NCBI RefSeq assembly: GCF_013393325.1
Contig: NZ_QJRC01000084.1
Span: 186,001-250,000 of the forward strand
Length of the DNA: 64,000 nt
From: Pseudomonas hunanensis
Lineage (GTDB): Bacteria; Pseudomonadota; Gammaproteobacteria; Pseudomonadales; Pseudomonadaceae
Reading direction: 5' to 3'
Below, in pieces: positions 1 through 11,336 of the stretch (its first letter is position 1; the number at the start of each line of letters is the position of its first letter). Below the pieces are notes generated by a model, which worked only from the letters and a program-made list of their open reading frames with translations, was not told the origin of the DNA and ran no database searches. Made by a program: the position numbers and the translations under genes.

Positions 1-211
1 CGCCCAGCAACAGCACACCGACACCGGTGCCCAGGGCGATGGCCAGCACCGCGCCGGCAAGGCCCAGGCCTGGCGCCAGCATGGCACCGACTTGCAGCAC
101 CATCAGGCCGATGCCTAGGGAGAACCACAGCGAAAACAGGTCGCGGGCACCGAAGATACGCTGGTGGGTGGGGACCGGGTGGTCGGGGGAGAATTGGCTG
201 GGTGATGTCAT
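1..211 (-). CDS. cytX: CytX-like NCS1-family permease, N-terminal part (cut by window edge)
   Basis: Only the first 70 codons are in the window; the gene runs off the left edge. The frame opens with an ATG at 211 and reads MTSPSQFSPDHPVPTHQRIF, then a hydrophobic stretch from about residue 26 that looks like the first two membrane helices. The NCS1 family (cytosine/purine/hydroxymethylpyrimidine permeases) has this kind of short polar N-terminus followed by helices. It lies just downstream of thiC on the same strand, behind a REP pair and a hairpin, which suggests import of a thiamine pyrimidine precursor such as HMP. The substrate is inferred from context, since the transport core is not visible. 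Confidence 0.6.
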   Translation of the reverse strand, partial: MTSPSQFSPDHPVPTHQRIFGARDLFSLWFSLGIGLMVLQVGAMLAPGLGLAGAVLAIALGTGVGVLLLG

Positions 212-267
212 GGTTGGCGCTCGCCGGCAATGTTGTTGGTGTTCTTGGCAAGGACTTCGTCCTCGAA

Positions 268-349
268 TCGCGACGCAAGGCCGCTCCCACAGTGGCCGCG
301 CAGGCCTTGAGCCTTGTGCGGTCCCTGTGGGAGCGGCCTTGTGTCGCGA
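268..349. repeat. REP inverted pair (type with ...aaggccgctcc...)
   Basis: Two arms of about 24 bp (268-291 and 326-349) are inverted copies with one mismatch, centred on AAGGCCGCTCCCACA. This is one of two REP flavours repeated through the window. It sits between thiC and the permease gene and could form a stable hairpin in RNA. Confidence 0.85.
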
Positions 350-368
350 AAGGGCCGCTAAGCGGCCC
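349..368 (-). terminator. Hairpin after thiC
   Basis: GGGCCGC-TTA-GCGGCCC read on the minus strand, followed by TTT, 9 bases past the thiC stop codon. The stem is strong but the T-run is short, so it is a weak-to-moderate intrinsic terminator or a 3' end stabiliser. The same hairpin class recurs at other gene ends here. Confidence 0.5.
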
Positions 369-376
369 CAGCGTTC

Positions 377-2515
<2,139 letters not shown>

Positions 2516-2679
2516 ACCTGCGCAGTCTAGACTGGAGTGGTCGGCAAAGCCAAGCGGGTAAATGCGCGGATGATGAAAGGCACACCAAGCGATTGTTGCC
2601 GGGTGCGCATGGCACTACACTGGCCCGTCGCGCGATACTCAACAGTTCAGTAATTAAATTTCGTACAAGGATTGCCTCT

Positions 2680-4116
2680 ATGCTGCGCAAACTCTCACTG
2701 GCGATAGCCGTGTCTTGTGCGTCCAACGGAGTGGTCTGGGCAGCGGACGTGCCCCAATCAGTAAAGACCGACCTGGTCAGCGTCTATCAGGAAGCGGTCG
2801 ACAACAACGCCGACCTGGCGGCGGCACGCGCCGATTACGGCGCCCGCAAAGAGGTGGTGCCCCAAGCCCGTGCCGGGTTGCTGCCAAACCTGTCGGCCGG
2901 CGCCGAAATGCTGAACACGCGCACCAAGCTGGACGAACCATCGACCACCAGCAACCGCAGCGGCAACACCTGGAGCGCCACCCTGGCTCAGCCGATCTTC
3001 CGCGCTGACCGCTGGTTCCAGCTGCAAGCGGCCGAAGCGGTCAACGAACAGGCAGCGCTGGAGCTGTCGGCGACCGAGCAGAACCTGATCCTGCAAACCG
3101 CGCAGAACTACTTCGCCGTACTTCGCGCACAGGACAACCTGGCCGCGACCAAGGCCGAGGAAGCGGCCTTCAAACGCCAGCTGGACCAGTCCAACGAACG
3201 CTTCGACGTCGGCCTTTCCGATAAGACCGACGTGCTGCAGTCCCAAGCCAGCTACGACACCGCCCGGGCCAACCGGATCATCGCCGAACGCCAGGTGCAA
3301 GACGCCTTCGAGGCCCTGGTGACCCTGACCAACCGCGAATACACCTCGATCCAGGGGGTGGTGCACACCCTGCCGGTGCAGGTGCCTACACCTAACGACG
3401 CCAAGGCCTGGGTAGAAACCGCTGGTCGCCAGAACCTCAACCTGTTGGCGACCAACTACGCGGTTTCCGCCGCCGAAGAAACCCTGCGCCAGCGCAAGGC
3501 CGGCCATGCGCCGACCCTTGACGCAGTGGCCAAGTACCAGAAAGGTGACAACGACAACTTCGGTTTCACCAACCCCGCACCAGCCCCCGTCACGCGCTAC
3601 GGCGGCGATGTCGAGCAGACCAGCATCGGCCTGCAACTGAACATCCCGATCTACAGCGGCGGCCTGACCAGCTCGCAGGTGCGCGAGGCCTACCAGCGCC
3701 TGAGCCAGAGCGAGCAGCAACGCGAAAGCCTGCGCCGCCAGGTGGTGGAAAACACCCGCAACCTGCACCGCGCGGTGAACACCGATGTAGAGCAGGTACA
3801 GGCGCGCAAGCAGTCGATCATCTCCAACCAGAGTGCGCTGGAAGCCACCGAAATCGGTTACCAGGTCGGTACACGCAACATCGTCGACGTGCTCGATGCC
3901 CAGCGCCAGCTGTACACCTCGGTGCGCGACTACAACAACAGCCGCTATGACTACATTCTCGACAACCTGAGCCTGAAGCAGGCAGCCGGCACCCTGAGCC
4001 CGCAAGACCTGCAGGACCTCAAGCGTTACCTGAAAGCGGACTACAACCCGGACAAGGACTTCCTGCCACCGGACCTGGCGGCTGCCGCGGCGAAGAACTT
4101 CGAGCGCCGCCCTTGA
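2680..4116 (+). CDS. tolC: TolC-family outer membrane efflux channel
   Basis: The protein (478 aa) is a TolC-type channel that would link an inner-membrane pump to the outside across the periplasm. It has an N-terminal signal peptide (MLRKLSLAIAVSCASNGVVWA, cleavage near residue 21-24) and the two long helical repeats of outer membrane efflux proteins. The second repeat contains the typical run YQVGTRNIVDVLDAQRQLY. The start at 2680 follows ACAAGGATT; the frame opens further upstream but without a ribosome site. No pump or adaptor gene is adjacent, so it probably serves several systems, as TolC does. Its promoter lies in the region shared with the divergent thiC leader. Confidence 0.88.
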   Translation: MLRKLSLAIAVSCASNGVVWAADVPQSVKTDLVSVYQEAVDNNADLAAARADYGARKEVVPQARAGLLPNLSAGAEMLNTRTKLDEPSTTSNRSGNTWSATLAQPIFRADRWFQLQAAEAVNEQAALELSATEQNLILQTAQNYFAVLRAQDNLAATKAEEAAFKRQLDQSNERFDVGLSDKTDVLQSQASYDTARANRIIAERQVQDAFEALVTLTNREYTSIQGVVHTLPVQVPTPNDAKAWVETAGRQNLNLLATNYAVSAAEETLRQRKAGHAPTLDAVAKYQKGDNDNFGFTNPAPAPVTRYGGDVEQTSIGLQLNIPIYSGGLTSSQVREAYQRLSQSEQQRESLRRQVVENTRNLHRAVNTDVEQVQARKQSIISNQSALEATEIGYQVGTRNIVDVLDAQRQLYTSVRDYNNSRYDYILDNLSLKQAAGTLSPQDLQDLKRYLKADYNPDKDFLPPDLAAAAAKNFERRP

Positions 4117-4132
4117 GATAGATGTTGGCTTT

Positions 4133-4190
4133 TTCGCGGGCTCGCCCGCTCCCACAATTCAAATCCTGTGGGAGCGGGCAAGCCCGCGAA
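4133..4190. repeat. REP inverted pair (type with gcgggc..gcccgc core)
   Basis: Arms at 4133-4156 and 4167-4190 carry the P. putida REP sequence with TTCGCGGGC and GCCCGCTCCCACA. The arms are near-perfect inverted copies (CTCG versus CTTG in the core) around a 10-base loop. It lies between the convergent tolC and waaA genes. Confidence 0.9.
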
Positions 4191-4206
4191 GAAGGCGATG
4201 CAATAA

Positions 4207-5478
4207 TCAGCGGATAAGCGCACTCAGCCCATCGAGCAAGCGCTGCAGCGCCCCCTGATTGGCCTGCATCACCGCCCTGCCCGCCTCACCCATGCGTTGG
4301 GCATCCTGCGGCAGCTCGACCAGACGCCGCACAGCACCGGCCAGTCCATCGGTATCATCCACCTGCTGCAACGCCCCCGCCTCGCGCAGCATCGCGCTGA
4401 TTTCGAGGAAGTTGAACACATGCGGCCCCATGAGCACCGGCAAGGCAAGCGCCGCAGGCTCCAACGGGTTGTGCCCGCCGGTCGCTACCAGGCTGCCACC
4501 GACGAAGGCAATGTCGGCCAAGGCATACAGAAACAGCAGTTCGCCCATGGTGTCGCCCAGCAATACCCGGGTTTGCCCATCGACCGGCGTGCCAGCAGAA
4601 CGGCGCACGGTGGCGAATTGCTCGCTGCACAACGCGTGTACCGCATTGAATCGCTCGGGATGGCGCGGCACCAGGATCAGCAAGGCATCGCCATGCACCT
4701 GCAACAACTGCCGGTGCGCCTGCAAAATCAGCGCATCCTCGCCTTCATGGGTGCTGGCAGCAATCCACACTGGGCGCTGCTCGGCCCCCCACTGCTCACG
4801 CAGTGCCTTTGCACGTGGTAGCAGTTGCTCATCAATCTTCAGGTCGAACTTGATCGAGCCGGTGACCTGCACGCACTCAGTGCGCGCACCCAGGTCACGG
4901 AAACGCTGCGCCTCGGTTTCGGTCTGCACGGCAATCAGGCTCATTTCGGCCAGCATCGGCCGGGTCAGCTTGGCAAAGCGCCCATAACCACGGGCCGAGC
5001 GCTCGGATAACCGCGCATTGGCCAGCGCTACCGGAATCCCGCGTTTGGCGCACTGGTGGATGTGGTTGGGCCACAGCTCGGTTTCCATGATGATGCCCAG
5101 CTTCGGCCGCACATGGTCGAGAAAACGCCCCGCCGCCCATGGCAGGTCGTAGGGCAGGTAGCAGTGCTGCACGCGCGGTTCGTCGGCGAACATGGCGCGA
5201 ATACGCTCGGAACCGGTGGGAGTCATGCAGGTAAGGGTGATGGGCAGTTCGGGGTAGGCCTTGAGCAGGGCACGCACCATGGGCGCGGCAGCAATGCTCT
5301 CACCCACCGACACCGCATGCACCCAGATGCCGCCCTGGCGCATGGTCGGCAGCTTGAAGGCAAAGCGCTCACCGATACGCTGGCCATAGGCCGGCGCCTT
5401 GCGTGCGCGCAGGTACAGGCGCAGCGCAACCAGCGGCAGGCCCAGGTGAAACAGCAAGGTATAGAGTGTTCTGTTCAT
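4207..5478 (-). CDS. waaA: Kdo transferase WaaA (KdtA)
   Basis: WaaA adds 3-deoxy-D-manno-octulosonic acid from CMP-Kdo to lipid IVA at the cytoplasmic face of the inner membrane, the first step of LPS core assembly. The product is 423 aa, matching the family length of about 425. It begins with a membrane-anchoring helix (LYTLLFHLGLPLVALRLYL) and carries family segments IWVHAVSVGE, METELWPN and GGSLVATGGHNPLEPAA. The ATG at 5478 is the only start that gives this N-terminus; the 19 upstream codons of the open frame resemble nothing. It lies 11 bp downstream of the lysR gene on the same strand and could be read from it. Confidence 0.97.
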   Translation of the reverse strand: MNRTLYTLLFHLGLPLVALRLYLRARKAPAYGQRIGERFAFKLPTMRQGGIWVHAVSVGESIAAAPMVRALLKAYPELPITLTCMTPTGSERIRAMFADEPRVQHCYLPYDLPWAAGRFLDHVRPKLGIIMETELWPNHIHQCAKRGIPVALANARLSERSARGYGRFAKLTRPMLAEMSLIAVQTETEAQRFRDLGARTECVQVTGSIKFDLKIDEQLLPRAKALREQWGAEQRPVWIAASTHEGEDALILQAHRQLLQVHGDALLILVPRHPERFNAVHALCSEQFATVRRSAGTPVDGQTRVLLGDTMGELLFLYALADIAFVGGSLVATGGHNPLEPAALALPVLMGPHVFNFLEISAMLREAGALQQVDDTDGLAGAVRRLVELPQDAQRMGEAGRAVMQANQGALQRLLDGLSALIR

Positions 5479-5489
5479 GGCGGCGAAGT

Positions 5490-6380
5490 TTACCCGATCG
5501 CACGCAGGTGTACTGCAAAGCGCTCGGCCAGCCACTGCGCAGCGGGCCCCAGTGGCTCATCGCGGCGCCAGGCCAGCTCCGCCACCAGCGCCGGCGGGCG
5601 CCACTCACTGTCCAGTTCGACCATGTGCGCCTGGTAGGTCGGGTACTGCACCACGTGCCGCGGCAGCCAGGCCCAGCCCAGGCCGCGCATCAGCAGTTCA
5701 GCCATGGCGTAGAAGCTGTCGGCACGCCATACCTGCGGGCTGATTGCCTCGCCGCCAGGGTAACCGCTTTGCTGTGGGGTGATGAGTAATTGCCGGTGGC
5801 GCGCCAGTTGCTGGCGGGTTGCCCGGCCTTGCCCCGCGAGCGGGTGGCCGACTGCGCACACCGTGACCATTTCGACGCTGCCCAGGACGCGACGCTCCAG
5901 CGAAGACGGGATGCTTTCATGGTGGAAGAACAGCCCCAGATCGGCTCGGCGCTCAACCAGCTTGCGCGCTACATCGCCCTGGGCGCCGCTGGCTAGTTGT
6001 ACCTCCAGGTACGGGAAGCGGCTGGCCAGTTCGTCGAGGCTGTCGATCACCGGTTGATAAGGCATGGCCTCATCCTGAGCAACCCGCAGCAAGGCCTCCT
6101 GCCCACGCATCAGGGCCAGGGCGCGACCATCCAGGTGTTCGCACTGGCGCAGCAGTTCGCGGGCGTCTTCCAGCAACGCGCTGCCACTTTCGGTCAGTTT
6201 TGGTTGCCGGCCGCTGCTGCGCTCGAACAACGTGACACCCAAGTCTGCTTCCAGCAGGGCGATGGCATTGCTGATGGCCGATTGGGCCTTGCGTTGTTCG
6301 CGGGCCACGGCAGAAAACGAGCGCAATTCGGCGACGCGCAAAAAAATACGCAACTGCTCCAGACTCCATTGCTCAGCCAT
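5490..6380 (-). CDS. LysR-family transcriptional regulator
   Basis: The protein is 296 aa from the second of two adjacent ATG codons (6380; the first at 6383 is equally open), preferred because GGGGA lies 7 bases away. Residues 5-64 form the LysR winged helix (LRIFLRVAELRSFSAVAREQ... SAISNAIALLEADLGVTLFER), followed by a periplasmic-binding-like effector domain. It is divergent from the SMR efflux gene, with an inverted repeat (CCTATC-N9-GATAGG) over its own start, the usual layout for a LysR protein controlling its neighbour. The effector is unknown; the SMR gene is the likely target by position. Confidence 0.93.
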   Translation of the reverse strand: MAEQWSLEQLRIFLRVAELRSFSAVAREQRKAQSAISNAIALLEADLGVTLFERSSGRQPKLTESGSALLEDARELLRQCEHLDGRALALMRGQEALLRVAQDEAMPYQPVIDSLDELASRFPYLEVQLASGAQGDVARKLVERRADLGLFFHHESIPSSLERRVLGSVEMVTVCAVGHPLAGQGRATRQQLARHRQLLITPQQSGYPGGEAISPQVWRADSFYAMAELLMRGLGWAWLPRHVVQYPTYQAHMVELDSEWRPPALVAELAWRRDEPLGPAAQWLAERFAVHLRAIG

Positions 6381-6383
6381 CAT

Positions 6384-6404
6384 CCTATCCCCATATCAGA
6401 TAGG
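6384..6404. promoter_or_regulatory. Candidate LysR operator between lysR and SMR genes
   Basis: CCTATC and GATAGG are perfect 6-bp arms separated by 9 bases, starting just outside the lysR ATG pair. Size and position fit a LysR-type box acting on both divergent genes. A -10-like TAGAAT lies at 6433-6438 in front of the SMR gene. Confidence 0.45.
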
Positions 6405-6467
6405 TAATGACTTTACCGCATCTGGCCAAGGTCTAGAATGCCCAACCAGTTACCGGAGGATCCCGCC

Positions 6468-6800
6468 ATGAATGCCTACACCTACCTCGCCATTGCCATC
6501 TGCGCAGAAGTCATCGCCACCGCTTCGATGAAAGCGGTGAAGGGCCTGAGCACGCCGTTGCCACTGCTGCTGATGGTGGTGGGGTATGGCGTTGCCTTCT
6601 GGATGCTGACCTTGGTGGTGCGCAGCATTCCTGTAGGGATTGCCTATGCCATCTGGTCGGGGCTGGGGATTGTGCTGATCAGTGTGGCGGCATTGGTGAT
6701 CTACGGGCAGAAGCTCGATGTGCCGGCGATGCTGGGCATGGCCATGATTGTGGGGGGCGTGGTGGTGATACAGCTGTTTTCGAAAGCGGCTGGGCACTGA
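6468..6800 (+). CDS. SMR-family multidrug efflux protein (EmrE-like)
   Basis: The 110-residue protein has four membrane helices and the hallmarks of the EmrE/QacE branch: the essential helix-1 glutamate (E14 in AICAEVIATASMK) and the AYAIWSGLGIVLIS segment of helix 3. Proteins of this group exchange protons for quaternary ammonium or similar cationic drugs as dimers in the inner membrane. The ATG at 6468 is preceded by GGAGGA at 6455-6460. The AYAIWSG motif favours the EmrE drug-exporter branch over the SugE/Gdx guanidinium branch. The divergent LysR gene is the likely regulator. Confidence 0.9.
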   Translation: MNAYTYLAIAICAEVIATASMKAVKGLSTPLPLLLMVVGYGVAFWMLTLVVRSIPVGIAYAIWSGLGIVLISVAALVIYGQKLDVPAMLGMAMIVGGVVVIQLFSKAAGH

Positions 6801-6878
6801 GGCTGGCTTGCCGGCGATAGGGCCCTCTCAGGTATAGCCTGTATACTTGCCAGCTGTCCCAGTCTTCGAGGTACCGCC

Positions 6879-8054
6879 ATGCCATCTGCCATTTCCACTG
6901 ACGTGCTGATCGTCGGCGCCGGGGTCGCAGGCCTCTGGCTCAATGCCCGCCTGCGCCGCCAGGGCTACTCGACAGTGCTGGTGGAACGCGCCAGCCTTGG
7001 CGGCGAGCAGACCATCAAGTCGCAGGGCATCATCCACGGCGGCACCAAGTACGCCCTCCACGGTGCCCTGACCGGCGCCTCGGAAGCCATTGCCGACATG
7101 CCGCGCCGCTGGCGCGAAGCCTTGAGCGGCAGTGGCGAACTGGACCTGAGCGGCACTCGCCTGCTGTCCGATGCGCACTACCTGTGGTCGCCAGGCACCC
7201 TGGCCGGCAACCTCACCAGCTTCTTCGCCAGCAAGGCCGTACGTGGGCGAGTCGACCAAGTAAAAGGTGAGCAACTGCCGCCGGCCCTGCAAGACCGCGC
7301 CTTCAAGGGCAAGGTTTACCGCCTGGCCGAACTGGTCATCGACGTGCCCAGCCTGCTGGCCAACCTGGCCGAACTGGCGGGCGACAGCCTGCTGGCTGGG
7401 GAGCGCATTGAGCCGCTGCGCGAAAACGACGAGCTGGTCGGCCTGCGCGTTGACGGTCGCGACATCCGTGCCCAACGCGTCGTGCTCAGCGCCGGCGCCG
7501 GCACCGAGGAACTGCTGCACGCCCTGGGCCTGAACCAACCGGCCATGCAAACACGGCCGCTGCACATGGTCATGGCCAAAGGCGCCAACCTGAAACCCCT
7601 TTACGCTCACTGCCTGGGTGGCGGGCCCAAGCCGCGCGTTACGGTGACCACCCATCCGGCAGCCGATGGCCAGTGGGTCTGGTACCTGGGCGGCGACCTG
7701 GCCGAAGCCGATGGCGTGGCGCGCGAGCCAGCCGCACAAATCGCCGCAGCGCAAAAGGAAATCGCCAACCTGCTGCCATGGGTCGACCAAAGCTTGGTGC
7801 GCTGGGCCACCCTGCGCGTCGACCGCGCCGAACCTGCGCAATCGGGCCTGGTACGCCCGGACAATGCCTTCCTTGCCGACCAGCAGCGCCTGCTGGTGGG
7901 CTGGCCGACCAAGCTGGCGCTGGCACCTGACTTCAGCGACCGGGTCATCAGCCACCTGGAGCGCGACGGCATCCGTCCACAAGCACAAGCCGACCTGGCC
8001 GACCTGCCACGCCCACCGCTGGGCGTACCGGCTTGGGAGCAACTGCTGCCATGA
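6879..8054 (+). CDS. FAD-dependent oxidoreductase (DAO superfamily)
   Basis: The 391-aa protein begins with a dinucleotide-binding fold, VLIVGAGVAGLWLNARLRRQGY, with the acidic residue ending strand 2 (LVERASLGG). The layout resembles the glycine/D-amino-acid and glycerol-3-phosphate oxidase superfamily; IIHGGTKYALHG replaces the usual substrate-side loop. No membrane segment is seen and the substrate is not evident. The stop overlaps the next start by 4 bp (ATGA), so it is translationally coupled to the aldo-keto reductase, and the two may act on the same metabolite. P. aeruginosa appears to have the same pair beside its SMR gene (from memory). Confidence 0.85.
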   Translation: MPSAISTDVLIVGAGVAGLWLNARLRRQGYSTVLVERASLGGEQTIKSQGIIHGGTKYALHGALTGASEAIADMPRRWREALSGSGELDLSGTRLLSDAHYLWSPGTLAGNLTSFFASKAVRGRVDQVKGEQLPPALQDRAFKGKVYRLAELVIDVPSLLANLAELAGDSLLAGERIEPLRENDELVGLRVDGRDIRAQRVVLSAGAGTEELLHALGLNQPAMQTRPLHMVMAKGANLKPLYAHCLGGGPKPRVTVTTHPAADGQWVWYLGGDLAEADGVAREPAAQIAAAQKEIANLLPWVDQSLVRWATLRVDRAEPAQSGLVRPDNAFLADQQRLLVGWPTKLALAPDFSDRVISHLERDGIRPQAQADLADLPRPPLGVPAWEQLLP

Positions 8055-8863
8055 CCTTGCCAACCCTGCACGACTTCCATCGCCCGCTGGGCAGCACCGG
8101 CTTCAAGGTTTCACCGCTGGGCCTGGGCACGGTAAAACTGGGCCGCGACCAAGGTGTGAAATACCCCACCGGCTTCACCATCCCCGGCGATGACGAAGCC
8201 CGCTTGCTGCTGGCCCAGGCCCGCGAGCTTGGCATCAATCTGATCGACACCGCCCCGGCTTATGGCCGCAGTGAAGAACGCCTCGGCCCGCTGCTGCGCG
8301 GCCAGCGCGATGAATGGGTGATCGTCAGCAAGGTCGGCGAAGAATTCGATCAAGGCCAATCGCATTTCGATTTCAGTGCCGCCCACACCCGCCGCTCGGT
8401 GGAGCGCAGCCTGCGACGCCTGGAAACCGACCGCATCGAACTGGTACTGGTACATTCCGACGGTAACGACCTGGCCATCCTCGAACAGCAGGAGGTCTAC
8501 CAGACCCTGGCAGCGCTCAAGCAGGAGGGCAAGATCCTTGGCTTCGGCCTGTCCGGCAAGACCGTCGCCGGCGGCCTGAAGGCGCTGGAGCAAGGCGACT
8601 GCGCCATGGTCACCTACAACCTCAACGAGCAGGCAGAACGCCCGGTGCTGGACTACGCTGCCGAACACGGCAAGGCCATCCTGGTAAAAAAGGCCCTGGC
8701 CAGCGGGCATATCTGCCTGGCCCCGGGCGTTGACCCGGTGCAGGCCAGCTTTGAGCTGCTGTTCGCCCACCCCGGCGTCAGCAGTGCTATCGTCGGCACC
8801 ATCAACCCGTTGCACCTGGCCCATAACGTGGCCACCGTCGCCCGTATCCTGGGCCAGCATTGA
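8051..8863 (+). CDS. Aldo/keto reductase
   Basis: The 270-residue protein has the AKR catalytic tetrad segments: D and Y in NLIDTAPAYGRSEERLG, K in VIVSKVGEEF and H in VLVHSDG. These enzymes are soluble NAD(P)H-dependent carbonyl reductases. It starts at the ATG inside the stop of the preceding flavoprotein gene, so the pair is one operon. The protein is shorter than the usual 310-350 residues of the family, closer to the minimal PF00248 barrel. The substrate is unknown. Confidence 0.88.
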   Translation: MTLPTLHDFHRPLGSTGFKVSPLGLGTVKLGRDQGVKYPTGFTIPGDDEARLLLAQARELGINLIDTAPAYGRSEERLGPLLRGQRDEWVIVSKVGEEFDQGQSHFDFSAAHTRRSVERSLRRLETDRIELVLVHSDGNDLAILEQQEVYQTLAALKQEGKILGFGLSGKTVAGGLKALEQGDCAMVTYNLNEQAERPVLDYAAEHGKAILVKKALASGHICLAPGVDPVQASFELLFAHPGVSSAIVGTINPLHLAHNVATVARILGQH

Positions 8864-8915
8864 GTTACCCCTGGCCCAAGGGCCAGGAGACTGACCCGAC
8901 GCAAGGAGTAGCCTC

Positions 8916-9884
8916 GTGGCGCGAACGCTGATCCGCAAGAACCCGAGCAACTTCAAGACACTGCCACTGCATGTCGAGGCCACGGCTGAAGGCCTGATCT
9001 ACCAAAGCATCGGCATGCCGCTGAACTTTGCCCAGACCCAGCAGCGGCGCAAGGCGATCCAGTTACCCGACGTGCAGCGTTTTGTGGTCGAACTGGCAAA
9101 CCTGGGCGTGTCGGTGCGCCTTACCCTGCATTGGCAAAACCGCGATTACTGGGTGCTGGTGCGCCAGCGCCGGCAAGACCGTGGCGACGTGGTGCTGAAA
9201 CTGATTTCCGGTTATGTACCGGCGCAGGAGTTGAACCTGCCGCTGCACACGGCTGTGCAGGAAGTGGCCGAGGAGTGCCTGCTGGAAACCCCAGAGGGCT
9301 GGCTTGGCGGGCGTTTCAACGATACCTGGCTGCCCGTCCCTTACGCTGCCGCCCTGCACTACCGTGAAACGCCGCACTTCGTGCTGGCCCCGCAGTCCGG
9401 CGCAGCACGCCCGGTACACTGCGGCCAGCTGATGCTGCTGGAGCGCCCACGGGCCTATGTGCACTTGCCCACCGCCTCGCTGCAACTGATCTACGATATG
9501 CGCCTGCAGGTACCCCGTGAGGCCAAGAAACTCAGCCTGTTCCACGTCGATGAACGGCTGGAGGGCGGCCAGCTGGTGGCGCGACTCAACCGCAAACGGC
9601 CAGACCTGTATCTGATGCCGTTAAAGGACGGCCAGCCGCTGGCGGAGCTGTATACGCTTAAAAAGGATGAGCTGGTGCCGGCGAGCACACGCGGGCTGTA
9701 CCTGGCCGAGAGTTTTGCCCGGCAGGAAGGCTGGGTGGTGGCGGATGAGCGGGTACGCTGGAAGGACTGGGTGAAGCAGCAGGGGCTGGTGGAAAACAAG
9801 CCGGTGAAGGCATCGCACCTGCAGCGCTTTGGCGACAAGGCGCGGGCACTGCTGGAGCGGGCTCGTACTAGCCTGAACAAGTGA
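8916..9884 (+). CDS. Hypothetical protein with degenerate Nudix-like segment
   Basis: The protein is 322 aa from a GTG start at 8916 preceded by GCAAGGAG. I do not recognise a defined function. Near residues 96-120 a G-x5-E spacing (GYVPAQE) is followed by VQEVAEECL, which resembles the RExxEE core of a Nudix box; the first arginine is Q and the spacing is two residues too long, so hydrolase activity is doubtful. The rest is charged, soluble and without membrane segments. Homologues carry the label metal ABC transporter ATPase in some Pseudomonas annotations (from memory); no Walker motif is visible to support that. It follows the AKR gene by 52 bp and may share its transcript. Confidence 0.75.
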   Translation: MARTLIRKNPSNFKTLPLHVEATAEGLIYQSIGMPLNFAQTQQRRKAIQLPDVQRFVVELANLGVSVRLTLHWQNRDYWVLVRQRRQDRGDVVLKLISGYVPAQELNLPLHTAVQEVAEECLLETPEGWLGGRFNDTWLPVPYAAALHYRETPHFVLAPQSGAARPVHCGQLMLLERPRAYVHLPTASLQLIYDMRLQVPREAKKLSLFHVDERLEGGQLVARLNRKRPDLYLMPLKDGQPLAELYTLKKDELVPASTRGLYLAESFARQEGWVVADERVRWKDWVKQQGLVENKPVKASHLQRFGDKARALLERARTSLNK

Positions 9885-9888
9885 TAGC

Positions 9889-9907
9889 GGGGCTGCTCTG
9901 CAGCCCC
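9889..9907. terminator. Hairpin between convergent genes
   Basis: GGGGCTGC-TCT-GCAGCCCC is a perfect 8-bp stem with a 3-base loop in the 30 bp between the hypothetical gene and hldE, which converge here. There is no T-run on either side, so intrinsic termination would be weak. Confidence 0.4.
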
Positions 9908-9914
9908 AGCTGTA

Positions 9915-11336
9915 TCAGTTCTTGCGAATCTTCTCGACAATCGCCGTGGTCGAGCTGTTCTCGACCAGCCCCAGCACCTTCACGGTGCCGCCATAGGCCT
10001 TGACGATATCGGCACCCACCACCTGGTCGATGCCGTAGTCGCCACCCTTGACCAGCACATCCGGCTTGACCTGGCTCAGCAGGTTTTCCGGGGTGCCTTC
10101 CGGGAAGCTGATCACCCAGTCCACCGCGCCCAAGCCGGCCAGTACGGCCATGCGCCGGTCGACACTGTTGATTGGCCGGCCCGGCCCTTTCAGGCGGCTG
10201 ACCGAAGCATCGTCGTTGACCGCGACGATCAGGCGATCGCCTTGGGCCCGTGCCTGTTCCAGGTAGGTGACATGCCCGGCATGCAGGATGTCGAAGCAGC
10301 CGTTGGTGAAGACGATCTTCTCTTTGTGTGCCCGCGCGTCATCGATGGCCAGCAGCAGTTGCTCCAGGCCCAGTACACCGCGCTCGGAGCCTTCCTCACG
10401 CTGGATGGCGCGGCGCAGTTCAGGGGCGCTGATGGCCGCCGTACCCAGCTTGCCGACCACGATGCCTGCCGCCAGGTTGGCCAGGGCCACAGCATGGGGC
10501 AGGTCCTCGCCAGCGGCAATGGCTGCGGCGAGGGTGGAGATGACGGTATCACCGGCACCGGTCACGTCGAACACTTCACGTGCCCGCGCCGGCAGGTGCA
10601 GCGCCGGCTGGCCCACGCGCAGCAGGGTCATGCCGTGCTCGCCACGGGTTACCAGCAAGGCGCCGAGGTCCAGGTCCTGCAGCAGTTGCAAACCCTTGGC
10701 AACCAGGTCGGCCTCATCGGTGCAACGGCCAACGATGGTCTCGAACTCGCTGAGGTTCGGGGTGATTAGGCTGGCACCACGGTAAATGGAAAAATCCTTG
10801 CCCTTGGGGTCGGCCAGCACCGGAATGCCTTTGGCCCGCGCCGCCTGGATCAGGCTTTGGTGATTCTTCAGCGCGCCCTTGCCGTAGTCGGACAGAACCA
10901 GCACCTTGACACCCTCGAGCAGGCTGTCGACCTCGGTGGCCAGCGACAATGGGTCGGTGGCGAACGGCTCTTCGAAATCGATACGCAGCAGTTGCTGGTG
11001 ACGGCTCATGACCCGCAGCTTGACGATGGTCGGCTGATGCGCGATGCGCTGGAACACCGAACGCACACCGGCAGCCTGCAGGCTGTTGGCCAGGCTGTCG
11101 GCAGCTTCGTCCTGGCCGGTGACGCCGATCAGCGAAGCCGGCGCGCCCAGCGCGGCAATGTTCAAGGCAACGTTGGCCGCGCCGCCGGGGCGATCCTCGA
11201 TTTGATCGACCTTGACCACCGGGACTGGCGCTTCAGGCGAAATACGCGAAGTACCGCCATGCCAGTAGCGGTCGAGCATGACATCGCCGACCACCAGTAC
11301 CGGGGCTTGATCGAAACGCGGCATGGACAACTTCAT
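9915..11336 (-). CDS. hldE: Bifunctional heptose kinase/adenylyltransferase HldE (RfaE)
   Basis: HldE makes ADP-heptose for the LPS inner core. Residues 1 to about 318 are a ribokinase-type domain that phosphorylates heptose-7-phosphate, with the PfkB signature [11 protein letters not shown]. From about 340 is a nucleotidyltransferase domain with the HxGH motif ([20 protein letters not shown]) that adds AMP. Length is 473, the family norm. The ATG at 11336 ([10 protein letters not shown]) is chosen because the 75 upstream codons are unrelated leader sequence. It is downstream of msbA on the same strand with 130 bp and a hairpin between them. Confidence 0.97.
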   Translation of the reverse strand: MKLSMPRFDQAPVLVVGDVMLDRYWHGGTSRISPEAPVPVVKVDQIEDRPGGAANVALNIAALGAPASLIGVTGQDEAADSLANSLQAAGVRSVFQRIAHQPTIVKLRVMSRHQQLLRIDFEEPFATDPLSLATEVDSLLEGVKVLVLSDYGKGALKNHQSLIQAARAKGIPVLADPKGKDFSIYRGASLITPNLSEFETIVGRCTDEADLVAKGLQLLQDLDLGALLVTRGEHGMTLLRVGQPALHLPARAREVFDVTGAGDTVISTLAAAIAAGEDLPHAVALANLAAGIVVGKLGTAAISAPELRRAIQREEGSERGVLGLEQLLLAIDDARAHKEKIVFTNGCFDILHAGHVTYLEQARAQGDRLIVAVNDDASVSRLKGPGRPINSVDRRMAVLAGLGAVDWVISFPEGTPENLLSQVKPDVLVKGGDYGIDQVVGADIVKAYGGTVKVLGLVENSSTTAIVEKIRKN

